A program made the position numbers and the translations under genes. The notes beneath the pieces were generated by a model. It worked only from the letters and a program-made list of their open reading frames with translations, was not told the origin of the DNA and ran no database searches. 37,902 nt of DNA from Fimbriimonadales bacterium (lineage in GTDB: Bacteria; Armatimonadota; Fimbriimonadia; Fimbriimonadales; Fimbriimonadaceae). Shown here piece after piece: positions 1 through 7,599 of the stretch. The stretch's first letter is position 1; each line of letters begins with the position of its first letter. The DNA is taken from the NCBI GenBank assembly GCA_026418055.1, contig JAOACB010000023.1:1-37902 (forward strand), given 5' to 3'.

Positions 1-19
1 AGATGTGTATAAGAGACAG
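1..19 (+). other. Nextera (Tn5) mosaic-end adapter, library artefact
   Basis: The first 19 bases are an exact match to the Tn5/Nextera mosaic-end sequence used in Illumina tagmentation libraries (AGATGTGTATAAGAGACAG). This is untrimmed adapter at a contig edge, not genomic DNA. Any open reading frame that starts in it, such as one using GTG at base 5, has an artificial N-terminus. Confidence 0.95.
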
Positions 20-298
20 GGCGACGAGCCCACCGGCAACCTGGACTCCCGCACGGCCGAGGAGATCATGGCTCTGTTCCAGGCGCTGAACCGCGAGGGG
101 AAGACGGTGGTGATCGTGACCCACGAGCCGGACATCGCCAACCACTGCCGGCGCATCATCCGCTTCAAGGACGGCCGAGTGGTGTACGACGGCCCGGTCG
201 AGAACCCGGTCGACGCCCTGCAGATGCTGCAGACGATGCCTTCGATCGACGAGGACGACGAGCAGCCGGCCGCGGCCGCGCCGGGCTTCCAGCTGTAG
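20..298 (+). CDS. ABC transporter ATP-binding protein, C-terminal fragment (MacB/LolD-like)
   Basis: Only about the last 92 residues of an ABC ATPase are present; the 5' end is lost at the contig edge. What remains begins at the end of Walker B and the D-loop (DEPTGNLDS), followed by the H-loop (VTHEPDIA) and a C-terminal strand (FKDGRVVYDG). The DEPTGNLDS plus THEPDIA pattern is typical of the MacB/LolD/FtsE class, whose ATPases power lipoprotein release, antibiotic export or mechanotransmission through an FtsX-like permease. A 30-residue acidic, Ala-rich tail follows the fold. The permease partner is not in the window, so the substrate cannot be inferred. The first five residues of the apparent frame come from adapter. 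Confidence 0.85.
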   Translation, partial: GDEPTGNLDSRTAEEIMALFQALNREGKTVVIVTHEPDIANHCRRIIRFKDGRVVYDGPVENPVDALQMLQTMPSIDEDDEQPAAAAPGFQL

Positions 299-323
299 GC
301 CGTCCCCTCCGGCGGGCCGGGAA

Positions 324-337
324 GGGCCTTTCGGCCC
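324..337 (+). terminator. GC-rich hairpin after the ABC ATPase gene (weak terminator candidate)
   Basis: GGGCC, a TTTC loop and GGCCC form a 5-bp stem 26 bases after the ATPase stop codon, followed by GGTTTC. There is no real T-tract, so intrinsic termination is only a possibility. Confidence 0.3.
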
Positions 338-343
338 GGTTTC

Positions 344-359
344 AGGGATACGAATTCTC
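344..359. promoter_or_regulatory. Imperfect second copy of the LacI operator
   Basis: The right half and centre of the operator at 466-493 recur here (ATACGAATTCTC at 348-359), while the left half is degenerate (AGGGAT instead of GAGAAT). It lies 122 bp upstream of the perfect site, a distance compatible with DNA looping by a tetrameric LacI-type repressor. It is inferred to be an auxiliary operator. Confidence 0.45.
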
Positions 360-465
360 GCTTCCGCCGGGCCGCGGCGCGCGGCAGGGCGCCCCAAGGC
401 CCAAGCGGCCCGCAAAATCGCCGGTTTCTCCCCGATCGGGGGCTCCTTTTCCGCGAAAATGGTGT

Positions 466-493
466 ATCCTTGAGAATACGAATTCTCAAGGAT
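466..493. promoter_or_regulatory. Perfect palindromic operator abutting the LacI-family start codon
   Basis: Two perfect 12-bp arms (ATCCTTGAGAAT at 466-477 and ATTCTCAAGGAT at 482-493) flank an ACGA centre. The left arm overlaps a -10-like TATCCT (465-470). The right arm contains the only Shine-Dalgarno-like bases (AAGG, 488-491) before the ATG at 495. Binding here would block both transcription and access to the translation start, so autoregulation by the encoded LacI protein is the natural reading. No convincing -35 is visible. Confidence 0.8.
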
Positions 494-494
494 C

Positions 495-1544
495 ATGGGA
501 CAGCGTCGTCCGAACAAGGTGACCCAGCTCGACATCGCCCGCCTGGCGGGCGTGTCCCAATCCACCGTCTCCCGCGTGATGGCGGGCGATCCGAAGGTGG
601 AGCCCGATCTGCGCGAGCGGGTCCTTCAGGCGGCGCGCCTCCACTCCTATCTGCCGGACGCACGGGCCCAGTCGCTGCGAAGGCGCGAGTCCGGCATGAT
701 CGGCCTGGTCATCAAGCGGCCGCGGGGCGGCCTGGCCGGCGACGCGTTCTTCTCCAACCTGATCGGCGAGATCATGGACCGCCTGCACGACGCCAAGAGC
801 CGGCTGTGTCTGGAGCTGGTGCACGAACAGGAGAACGAGGTGACCGTGCACGAGGCGCTGCTGCGCAGCAAGCGGGTGGACGGGGTGGTGCTGGTCGAGT
901 CGGTGGTCCACGACAGCCGCCTCGAGCTGCTGCAGCGCGACCGCTTCCCGTTCGTGCTGATCGGCAACCCGATGCTCAGCCGGGTGTGGTCGGTCGACAA
1001 CGACAACGTGGCGGCCGGGGAGATGGCCGCGAACGAGCTGATCGCCGCGGGATACCGCCGCATCGCCATGCTGGCGGGACCTCCGGGGGTCACCGTGAGC
1101 GAGGACCGCATTCTCGGCTATTCGCGGGCGCTCGACGCGGCGGGCATGCCCTGCCGCATCTGGCACTCCGAGTTCGGCATCGAGGCGGCGCGCCGGGTCG
1201 CCGAGGAGGCCCTGTCCGGGCCGATGGCGCCCGACGCCCTGGTGGTGCTCGACGACCTGATGGCCATGGGCGTGGTGCTCACGGCCCGCGAGATTGGCAT
1301 GCGCATCCCCGACGACCTCGGCCTGGTGAGCTTCAACGACACCCACCTGTGCCACGTGCTGGAGCGCGGCCTGACCTCCGTGAGCCTGAACATCGAGACG
1401 ATCGTGCGCGAGGCGGTCGACTGCCTGATGGCGCAGATCCGGGGAGACGGACCCTCGGAGCCCAGGCGCATCCTGGTGCCGTGCCAGCTCCGCCGGCGCG
1501 GCTCTTCGGCCCCCGTTCCCAGGGGCGAGGAGGCCCTGCGGTGA
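495..1544 (+). CDS. LacI-family transcriptional regulator of an alpha-glucan locus
   Basis: This is a 349-residue LacI/GalR-type repressor. The N-terminal HTH is at residues 10-30 (QLDIARLAGVSQSTVSRVM), followed by the hinge region and a periplasmic-binding-like effector domain from about residue 68 to the end (IGLVIKRPRGG, then the typical GYRRIAML and DDLGLVSFND blocks). Full family length. The ATG at 495 is chosen because the HTH begins ten residues later and a palindromic operator ends directly before it. The stop codon overlaps the GTG start of the downstream GH13 gene (GTGA, 1541-1544), so the two are translationally coupled. The context points to control of starch or maltodextrin use; the actual effector is unknown. 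Confidence 0.93.
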   Translation: MGQRRPNKVTQLDIARLAGVSQSTVSRVMAGDPKVEPDLRERVLQAARLHSYLPDARAQSLRRRESGMIGLVIKRPRGGLAGDAFFSNLIGEIMDRLHDAKSRLCLELVHEQENEVTVHEALLRSKRVDGVVLVESVVHDSRLELLQRDRFPFVLIGNPMLSRVWSVDNDNVAAGEMAANELIAAGYRRIAMLAGPPGVTVSEDRILGYSRALDAAGMPCRIWHSEFGIEAARRVAEEALSGPMAPDALVVLDDLMAMGVVLTAREIGMRIPDDLGLVSFNDTHLCHVLERGLTSVSLNIETIVREAVDCLMAQIRGDGPSEPRRILVPCQLRRRGSSAPVPRGEEALR

Positions 1545-3652
1545 TCGTGCCGCTCGCAGCGGCGCTGCTCCTCGCCTCCTCCGCGGAGCTGCTGCGCGAG
1601 TTCCGCTACGTGGCGGCCGAGCCGGTGGAGTCCGTGGCCGTGGCGGGGTCGTTCAACGGTTGGTCGCGCGACGCCAACCCTCTGCGGCCGGACGCCGATC
1701 GGCGCGTGTGGAGGATCGCCCTGAGCCTGCCGATCGGCCGACACAGCTACAAGTTCGTCCTCGACGGTCGGCGCTGGGTGCGCGATCCCGCCAACCCGCA
1801 CGCCGAGGACGACGGCTTCGGAGGCGAGAATTCGATTCTCTGGGTTCTTCCGCCGGAGTACGGCCGGCCGGCGCGCGTCGGCGACGGCCGCCTGACCGAG
1901 GCCGGCGTCGCCCATCGGCCGACGCAGGGAGACGCCGTGTGGGACCGCGGAAGGCTGCTCTTGACGGTCCGAACCCGGCCGGGGGACGTGCGCTCCGTGG
2001 CGGTGGAGCCGATCGGTGGCCGGCCGGTGGAGCTGCAGCCGGGGCTCGGCGACGAGTTCCAACAGGCTTGGAAGGGAGCGCTGCCGTGGGACCGCCGGTC
2101 CGTGCTGCGCTACCGCGTGCTGCTGCGCGACGGCTCGGCCCGGTGGACGCTGGGCGAGGACGGTCTCAGGCCGGGTTCGGAGGCGCGGGCCTTCGCGATC
2201 CGGCCGGAGCAGGCTGCTCCGCTCGAGCCTCCGGCGTGGGTCGAGCGCACCGTCTTCTACCAGATCTTCCCGGACCGCTTCGACAACGGCGACCCGAGCA
2301 ACGATCCCCCGACGGTCGAGCCGTGGGACGCCCCGCCGAAGTGGTACACGTTCCTGGGAGGCGACCTCGAGGGAGTCCGGCGGCGCCTGCCCTACCTTGC
2401 CGGCCTCGGGGTCGGTGCGGTCTACCTCAATCCGATCTTCGTGTCGCCCTCGGCGCACGGCTACGAAACGACGGACTACCTGAGGGTCGAGCCGCGCCTG
2501 GGCACGAACGACGGCTTCGCCCGGCTGACGCGCGAGCTGAAGGCCGGCGGCATCCGCACGGTGCTCGACGGCGTGTTCAACCACACTTCGGTCGACTTCT
2601 TCGCGTTCGCGGATCTCCGGCGGCACGGCGAGGGCTCGCGCTACCGCGGCTGGTACACGCCGCACTCGTTCCCGATCCGCGTGCAGAACCCGCCGAACTA
2701 CCACGCTTGGTTCAATTTCCCGTCGATGCCCAAGCTGAACCACGCGAACCCCGAGGCTCGCGCGCACCTGCTGGCGGTGCCCGGTTTCTGGATGGAGCGG
2801 GCGGAGCTGGCCGGCTGGCGGCTGGACGTGGCCGACGAGGTCCCCTCGGACTTCTGGCGAGACTTCCGCCGGGTCGTCAAGGCGATCGACCCGCAGGCGT
2901 GGATCGTGGGAGAGGTGTGGGGCGACGCGCGCCGGTGGCTCGGCGGCGACCAATGGGACTCCGCGATGAACTACCCGTTCCGCGAAGCGGCCGTGCGGTT
3001 CGTCGCGCAGCGCTCCGAGCCGGCCGAGCGCGCCTGGGCCCGCCTCGAGGCGCTGTACTGGCGCTACGGCCCGACGGTCTCGCGCAACATGATGAACCTG
3101 CTCTCCAGCCACGACACGCCGCGCTTCCTCACGCTGTGCGGAGGCGACCGCGGGCTGGCGAAGCTCGGAGCCACCCTGCTGATGGCGTGGCCCGGAGCTC
3201 CCAGCGTGTACTACGGCGACGAGTTGGGCATGGAGGGCGGCCCGGATCCCGACAACCGGCGCGGCATGCGCTGGGACTTGGCGACGGATTCCAACGACGT
3301 GCTCGCCCACTACCGCGCGCTCATCGCCGCTCGGAACGCCAGCCGGGCGCTGCAGAGCGGCGACCCGGCTCTGCTGCACGCGCGCGGCGACACCCTGGCG
3401 TTCGCCCGGGTGCTCGAGGACGATTTGGCCGTGGTGGCCCTGCATCGGGGCGACCGGCCGGCCGAACTGCGGCTGAGGCTGCCTCAGCCCGCAAATTCGT
3501 CGAACCTGACGCTCGTGGACGCGCTCTCCGGCAAGCGGAGCGCCGTCCGTCGCGGCGTCCTCGTGCTGACCCTTCCGGCGCGGAGCTCGGCGCTGCTCGT
3601 GCCCGCGCGCGGATCCGTCCCCGCTCCTCTTGCGGAGCGGAACCTTCCATGA
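1541..3652 (+). CDS. Secreted GH13 alpha-glucanase (neopullulanase/cyclomaltodextrinase-like) with N-terminal glycogen-binding-like domain
   Basis: A 703-residue protein starting at GTG 1541, which overlaps the LacI stop codon and has GAGGAGG (1527-1533) seven bases upstream. Residues 1-15 form a short hydrophobic signal-peptide-like segment. Residues about 17-105 look like a CBM48/AMPK-type beta-sandwich (VAGSFNGWSRDANPL, then HSYKFVLDGRRW). A second beta-rich region follows, then a GH13 barrel from residue 237 (TVFYQIFPDRFDNGD). The catalytic triad is visible: nucleophile Asp429 in GWRLDVADE, acid/base Glu458 in VGEVWG, and Asp525 in SSHDTPR. The combination resembles alpha-glucan hydrolases acting on maltodextrin, pullulan or cyclodextrin; the exact specificity is not readable. 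It probably acts in the periplasm or outside the cell. It ends 20 bases before the prepilin start. Confidence 0.92.
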   Translation: MIVPLAAALLLASSAELLREFRYVAAEPVESVAVAGSFNGWSRDANPLRPDADRRVWRIALSLPIGRHSYKFVLDGRRWVRDPANPHAEDDGFGGENSILWVLPPEYGRPARVGDGRLTEAGVAHRPTQGDAVWDRGRLLLTVRTRPGDVRSVAVEPIGGRPVELQPGLGDEFQQAWKGALPWDRRSVLRYRVLLRDGSARWTLGEDGLRPGSEARAFAIRPEQAAPLEPPAWVERTVFYQIFPDRFDNGDPSNDPPTVEPWDAPPKWYTFLGGDLEGVRRRLPYLAGLGVGAVYLNPIFVSPSAHGYETTDYLRVEPRLGTNDGFARLTRELKAGGIRTVLDGVFNHTSVDFFAFADLRRHGEGSRYRGWYTPHSFPIRVQNPPNYHAWFNFPSMPKLNHANPEARAHLLAVPGFWMERAELAGWRLDVADEVPSDFWRDFRRVVKAIDPQAWIVGEVWGDARRWLGGDQWDSAMNYPFREAAVRFVAQRSEPAERAWARLEALYWRYGPTVSRNMMNLLSSHDTPRFLTLCGGDRGLAKLGATLLMAWPGAPSVYYGDELGMEGGPDPDNRRGMRWDLATDSNDVLAHYRALIAARNASRALQSGDPALLHARGDTLAFARVLEDDLAVVALHRGDRPAELRLRLPQPANSSNLTLVDALSGKRSAVRRGVLVLTLPARSSALLVPARGSVPAPLAERNLP
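1826..1840. promoter_or_regulatory. Possible intragenic operator half-sites within the GH13 gene
   Basis: GAGAAT-TCG-ATTCTC repeats the core arms of the operator at 466-493 with a 3-base instead of a 4-base centre, inside coding sequence. The altered spacing would rotate the half-sites, so binding is uncertain. It is recorded because such AT-rich arms are rare in this GC-rich DNA. Confidence 0.25.
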
Positions 3653-3672
3653 CCCTCGGAGGAAACACAACC

Positions 3673-4599
3673 ATGCGCAATCAGCGAAGATTGGGCTTCA
3701 CGCTCATCGAACTCTTGGTCGTCATCGCGATCATCGCCATCTTGGCGGCGATCCTGTTCCCCGTGTTCGCCCAGGCCAAGGTGTCGGCGAAGAAGACGGC
3801 GGACCTGTCGAACCTCAAGCAGAACATGACGGCGACGCTCATGTACGCCAGCGACTACGACGACCGCCTGCCGCACACCAACTGGCAGGAGGACTACGTG
3901 TTCGCCGCGCGCGTGCTGCCGTACACCAAGAACCGCGACATCTTCAAGAACCCGGCCAGCCCGAACAAGAGGGGCACGGTGCAGCGCCAGAAGGCCGAGA
4001 ACGGCTTCGGCAACTACATCCTGAACCCGGCGGACGGATGCGTGGGCCTGGGCGTGTCGACGCGCGGAGCCGCCAACTACTTCGACGACATCTACCCGCC
4101 GATCGACTACCGCCTGAACCCGAACATCTTCGGCTACAAGGGCGGCGAGTGCACCGGCCTGTACGGCTACTACGCTCCGGCCCCCAGCGCCACCTCGGGC
4201 GCCCCGGGCGGCGACGGCGTGGAGGGCGTCGGACCCGGCTCTCTGGAGTTCGTGAACCCCGCGCGCGTGGTGGTTTGGCACAACTTCCCGACGTCGGCGA
4301 TGACCTGGCCCGGCAACCAAAATGGCCTGCAGGGCTTCTGGGGCATCAAGACCGGGTACTTCAACGACGGCAGCAACGTGGCGTTCATCGACGGCCACGC
4401 CGGGTACTTCAAGGGCGTCAAGCTCCTGCCGAACCTGAAGGCCGACGGCACGCTGCTGTACAACGACACTTGGTGCGGCGGCGAGGGCGGTTCCTGCCCG
4501 TACGGCGCCTCTTGGTCGGGCGGCGCTCCGCACCCCGAGCAGAACGGTCGTGCGTTCAACTGGTGGGGCACCAACTACGCGCACCCCGACTTCCAGTGA
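3673..4599 (+). CDS. Large prepilin-like protein (type IV pilin N-terminus, DGH motif), copy 1
   Basis: A 308-residue protein with a class III signal: basic leader MRNQRRLG, then [12 protein letters not shown] with Gly at -1, Phe at +1 and Glu at +5, the pattern cut and methylated by prepilin peptidase. The hydrophobic helix runs into LFPVFAQAK, then a globular C-terminal domain ending in FIDGH (residues 238-242), as in the DUF1559-like/prepilin-associated group. It is about twice the length of a structural pilin. The start at 3673 is preferred over an in-frame ATG at 3649 because GGAGG (3658-3662) sits 10 bases upstream and the leader then has normal length. It is embedded between two GH13 genes, so a role in contacting or capturing alpha-glucan at the surface is inferred. 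Confidence 0.9.
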   Translation: MRNQRRLGFTLIELLVVIAIIAILAAILFPVFAQAKVSAKKTADLSNLKQNMTATLMYASDYDDRLPHTNWQEDYVFAARVLPYTKNRDIFKNPASPNKRGTVQRQKAENGFGNYILNPADGCVGLGVSTRGAANYFDDIYPPIDYRLNPNIFGYKGGECTGLYGYYAPAPSATSGAPGGDGVEGVGPGSLEFVNPARVVVWHNFPTSAMTWPGNQNGLQGFWGIKTGYFNDGSNVAFIDGHAGYFKGVKLLPNLKADGTLLYNDTWCGGEGGSCPYGASWSGGAPHPEQNGRAFNWWGTNYAHPDFQ

Positions 4600-4611
4600 T
4601 CGGATGACCCC

Positions 4612-4639
4612 GGTCGGGGCGCCTTCGGGCGCCCCGACC
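4612..4639 (+). terminator. Perfect 12-bp UUCG hairpin between prepilin and lipoprotein genes
   Basis: The arms GGTCGGGGCGCC and GGCGCCCCGACC enclose a TTCG tetraloop, 12 bases after the prepilin stop. No T-tract follows, so rather than a strong intrinsic terminator it may cap and stabilise the 3' end of the upstream mRNA or attenuate read-through into the lipoprotein and second GH13 genes. Confidence 0.7.
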
Positions 4640-4666
4640 CCGCCCGCTCTCCCACTTTCGGACACC

Positions 4667-4939
4667 ATGAAGAAGCTGCAACCGTGGATTTCGATGGCTC
4701 TGGCCGCCTGGGCGGCCGTCGGCTGCTCGGACATCGGCAACGCGCCTCCCGGGATGTCGGAGGAAGAGGCCAAGGCCGCGATCGAGCGCATGTCGCCGGA
4801 GGACAAGATCCGCGCGATCGCCAGCAGCCCCATGCCGCCCCAGGAGAAGGAGAAGAAGTTCAAGGAGATCGAGGAGCAAACCGGAGTCAAGGCTTCGGAC
4901 GTGCTCGCTCCGCGGCCGGCGACCGGCATGGGCCGCTGA
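4667..4939 (+). CDS. Small lipoprotein, helical
   Basis: A 90-residue protein with an N-terminal basic pair, a hydrophobic stretch and a lipobox ending at Cys20 (AAVGC), so it should be lipidated and membrane-anchored. The mature part is short, charged and predicted helical: MSEEEAKAAIERMSPEDK followed by MPPQEKEKKFKEIEEQTG. No enzyme motif is visible. A second small lipoprotein beside another LacI/prepilin pair (36233-36463) has its Cys at the same residue and a similar pattern of A(I/V)E(R/Q), (R/K)AI, P, E-K and K residues, suggesting a divergent family. It is followed after three bases by the second GH13 gene. Confidence 0.75.
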   Translation: MKKLQPWISMALAAWAAVGCSDIGNAPPGMSEEEAKAAIERMSPEDKIRAIASSPMPPQEKEKKFKEIEEQTGVKASDVLAPRPATGMGR

Positions 4940-4942
4940 CCG

Positions 4943-6481
4943 ATGCTCGCCGGCTGGGTCGGGCTGGCCGCTCTGGCCGCAAGCGCGCCTCGGGCCGACG
5001 CCATGCGCCAGCGCGAAAGGGACTGGCGCGTCGGCCCCGTGGTGTACCAGGTGTTCGTCGACCGGTTCGTGCCGCCGGCCGACCCCGAGAGCAAGCGCAG
5101 CCTGTACGCCTCGCCGCGCAGGCTGAGGAGCTGGGACGAGCTTCCCGAGCCGGGCTCTCCCCTGCCCGAGCTGGGAGTGTGGAGCCACGAGCTGGACTTC
5201 TGGGGAGGGGACCTGGAGGGCGTGCGATCCAGGCTGGGCCACATCCGCTCGCTCGCGGACGTGCTCTACCTGAACCCGATCCACGAGGCCCTCACGAACC
5301 ACAAGTACGACGCCACCGATTGGCGGCGCGTCGATCCGGCCTATGGCGACGAGGAGGGCTTCCGCCGCTTGGCGGAAGCCCTCCATCGCTCCGGCGGACG
5401 GCTGGTGCTCGACGGTGTGTTCAACCACTGCGGCCGGTCCAGTCCGCTGTTCCAAGAGGCTTGGAAGAACCCCCGCTCGAGCCGACGGGGCTGGTTCTTC
5501 TTCGGGCCCGAGCACCCGGCGGGCTATCGGGCGTGGGCCCGAGTGGCCAACCTGCCGGAGGTGCGGCTGGAGAACGCCGCCGTGCGGCGCTACCTGTGGG
5601 AGTCCGAAGACTCCGTGGTCGCCCACTGGCTGCGCCTGGGCGCGGACGGATGGCGGCTGGACGTCGCCCACGAGCTCGGCCCTCGGTACCTGCGGCAACT
5701 CACGCAGGCCGCCCACCGCCACCGCCCCGGCAGCCTGGTGATCGGCGAGGTCTGGAACTACCCTACGGTGTGGACCGAGGCGCTGGACGGCATCCTCAAC
5801 CTGTTCCTCGGCAGGGTGATCCTGGAGCTCGCCCAAGGCCGGCTCACGGCTCGCCAGGCCTCCGGCGCCTTGCGGGAGATGACCGAGGACTGCGGCGTGG
5901 AGCCGCTGCTGCGCTCTTGGATCGTCCTGGCCAACCACGACACTCCCCGGTTGGCGACGGCGCTGCCGGACCGCTCCCAGCGCCGTTTCGCGCAGGCTCT
6001 GCAGTTCGTCCTTCCGGGCGCTCCGCTGGTGTACTACGGGGATGAGGTGGCCATGACCGGCGGCGACGACCCGCGCCAGCGAGCCCCGATGCGCTGGGAC
6101 CTGGTTCGAGAGGACAACCCTGACCTGCAGTGGGTGCGCAGGCTGGTCGCGGTCCGAAGGGGCCATCGCGCGCTGCGCATCGGCGACTTCCGCGTGCTGC
6201 ACGGCGAGCGGGCCCTGGCGTTCCTCCGCACCACCGAAAGGCCTCTGGAGCTGGTTCTGGTGGCGGCCAACCCCGGCGACGAGTCCGTCGAGGAGAGCTG
6301 GGTCGTTCCCGACGGGACTCTCATGGGCTTCACGCTGCTACGGGACGCGCTGTCGGGCGCGACGGCGCGCGTGATGGCGGGCGTGCTCCGGGTCGCCATC
6401 CCGCCGCGCACGGTGCGCGTGTTCGCCATCGATCCCGAAGCCGCCTCCAGAGGACAGTACAAGCGCATGCCGGAACGCTGA
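4943..6481 (+). CDS. Secreted GH13 alpha-amylase family protein without accessory sandwich domain
   Basis: A 512-residue protein. Residues 1-20 are a signal-peptide-like segment with an Ala-rich end (RADA). The GH13 barrel starts almost immediately (VVYQVFVDRFVPPADPESK). The catalytic triad is Asp240 in GWRLDVAHE, Glu269 in IGEVWN and Asp333 in ANHDTPR; the substrate-binding block LVLDGVFNHCG and the FWGGDLEGV and VYYGDE blocks are also present. It lacks the N-terminal beta-sandwich of the GH13 enzyme at 1541-3652, so it is a different subtype rather than a recent duplicate. It starts three bases after the lipoprotein stop, so it belongs to the same transcription unit. Substrate is probably maltodextrin-like; the exact product specificity is unknown. 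Confidence 0.9.
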   Translation: MLAGWVGLAALAASAPRADAMRQRERDWRVGPVVYQVFVDRFVPPADPESKRSLYASPRRLRSWDELPEPGSPLPELGVWSHELDFWGGDLEGVRSRLGHIRSLADVLYLNPIHEALTNHKYDATDWRRVDPAYGDEEGFRRLAEALHRSGGRLVLDGVFNHCGRSSPLFQEAWKNPRSSRRGWFFFGPEHPAGYRAWARVANLPEVRLENAAVRRYLWESEDSVVAHWLRLGADGWRLDVAHELGPRYLRQLTQAAHRHRPGSLVIGEVWNYPTVWTEALDGILNLFLGRVILELAQGRLTARQASGALREMTEDCGVEPLLRSWIVLANHDTPRLATALPDRSQRRFAQALQFVLPGAPLVYYGDEVAMTGGDDPRQRAPMRWDLVREDNPDLQWVRRLVAVRRGHRALRIGDFRVLHGERALAFLRTTERPLELVLVAANPGDESVEESWVVPDGTLMGFTLLRDALSGATARVMAGVLRVAIPPRTVRVFAIDPEAASRGQYKRMPER

Positions 6482-6494
6482 GACGGCCGCAAGG

Positions 6495-6500
6495 TAACCT
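6495..6500 (+). promoter_or_regulatory. -10-like TAACCT for the histidine kinase gene
   Basis: TAACCT ends nine bases before the ATG at 6510, with no Shine-Dalgarno between, so a leaderless mRNA is possible. No -35-like sequence is seen 16-18 bases upstream. Confidence 0.4.
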
Positions 6501-6509
6501 AGTGCGTCC

Positions 6510-7562
6510 ATGCTGAGCCGTCTCCTGTGGCGGGCCGATGCGCGACTGGGGCGCATGTCGCGCCGCAGGGTTGCGGTGGTGGCTCTGTTCCTCGCGGTCG
6601 CGGTCGGCGTGGCCGACCACTTCCTGGCTCCGGACCTGTTGCTGCTCTACCTGGTGCCGATCATGGTCGCCGCGTGGTACGGCGGCCGCAAGTCGGGCAT
6701 GGTGGTGGCGCTCTACGCCGCGGCCTCGGCGTTCCTCACGCAGGCCCTGGCCGCAGGAGCGGGCCAGATGGTCGACCCGGTGTCGATCGTGAACCTCGGC
6801 ATCCGCCTCGCCTCCTACCTGGCCATGGTGTGGGTCGTCGCGCGTCTGCGCGAGTCCCGGCGACAGCAGAGGGACCTCGTCGGCTTCCTCGTGCACGATC
6901 TGCGCTCGCCGCTCTCCAGCGCGATCACCGGCCTTCTCACCCTTCAGCAGAACCACAGGAGCCTGGACGACGAGGAGCGCGAGATGATCGAGCTCGCGCT
7001 GGTCTCCAACCAGAGGGCGCTCACGCTGGTGAACTCCATCCTGGACGTCGCGAAGCTCGAGGGAGGCAAGATGGCGGTGCGTTGCGTGGACACGGACCTC
7101 GGGGAGCTGATCCGCCAGGCGCTGGAGGGGCTCCGGCTGTGGGCTCGCGGGGCCGAGGTGGAGCTCGTGTCGGAGCCGAGGTTGGACCGCTGGGTGCTGG
7201 ACCCCGACCTGACCTCGAGGGTGCTCACCAACCTGGTGGGCAACGCGCTCAAGTTCAGCCCCCAGGGCGGCAGCGTCGTGGTGACCGCAGAGCCCGACCC
7301 CCACGGCGTGCGCTTCAGCGTGCGCGACCAAGGGCCGGGCATCCCGCCCGAGGTGGCCGAGGAGATCTTCGAGCCGTTCGTGCAGGTCAAGGGCACGCGC
7401 GGCGGCACGGGCCTGGGCCTCACGTTCTGCCAGCTGGCGGTGAAGGCGCAGGGCGGAAGGATCGGCGTGCAGAGCCAGCTCGGCCAAGGCAGCACCTTCT
7501 GGTTCGTGCTGCCGCCCCACGCACCCACGAGCGCCGGGGAGTGCGAGCCGGACGGCGAGTGA
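6510..7562 (+). CDS. Orphan membrane sensor histidine kinase
   Basis: A 350-residue protein. Residues about 20-112 hold three to four transmembrane segments with little periplasmic sequence, so the membrane region itself may be the sensor. The dimerisation/phosphoacceptor region has His129 in FLVHDLRSPLSS. The ATPase domain shows the N box (Asn245 in NLVGNALKF), the G1 box DQGPGIP (273-279) and the G2 box GGTGLGL (298-304). All residues needed for autophosphorylation are present. No response regulator gene is adjacent, so its partner is elsewhere. The start is the first ATG after the GH13 stop; the spacer lacks a clear ribosome-binding site. Confidence 0.92.
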   Translation: MLSRLLWRADARLGRMSRRRVAVVALFLAVAVGVADHFLAPDLLLLYLVPIMVAAWYGGRKSGMVVALYAAASAFLTQALAAGAGQMVDPVSIVNLGIRLASYLAMVWVVARLRESRRQQRDLVGFLVHDLRSPLSSAITGLLTLQQNHRSLDDEEREMIELALVSNQRALTLVNSILDVAKLEGGKMAVRCVDTDLGELIRQALEGLRLWARGAEVELVSEPRLDRWVLDPDLTSRVLTNLVGNALKFSPQGGSVVVTAEPDPHGVRFSVRDQGPGIPPEVAEEIFEPFVQVKGTRGGTGLGLTFCQLAVKAQGGRIGVQSQLGQGSTFWFVLPPHAPTSAGECEPDGE

Positions 7563-7578
7563 GCATGGAGTATGCTCA
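7560..7578. promoter_or_regulatory. Palindrome with -10-like TATGCT upstream of the amidohydrolase
   Basis: The 7-bp arms TGAGCAT and ATGCTCA surround GGAGT. It begins at the histidine kinase stop codon and contains a TATGCT hexamer (7571-7576), 23 bases before the next start. It could be an operator or a short hairpin at the end of the kinase mRNA. Confidence 0.4.
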
Positions 7579-7599
7579 TGGGCCAGGATCGGTGCGCCC

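Noticed and set aside
470-1540. Upstream extension of the GH13 reading frame to base 470
   Set aside because: Overlaps the whole LacI gene and gives Arg/Gly-rich low-complexity text; the real start is GTG 1541 with a good ribosome-binding site and signal peptide.
1118-3670. 850-codon minus-strand frame
   Set aside because: Antisense to the GH13 gene; composition is the His/Arg/Val-rich pattern typical of GC-rich shadow frames and shows no domain.
3649-3672. Alternative prepilin start at ATG 3649 overlapping the GH13 stop
   Set aside because: Would lengthen the leader to 16 residues before the cleavage site and lacks a Shine-Dalgarno; the GGAGG serves ATG 3673.
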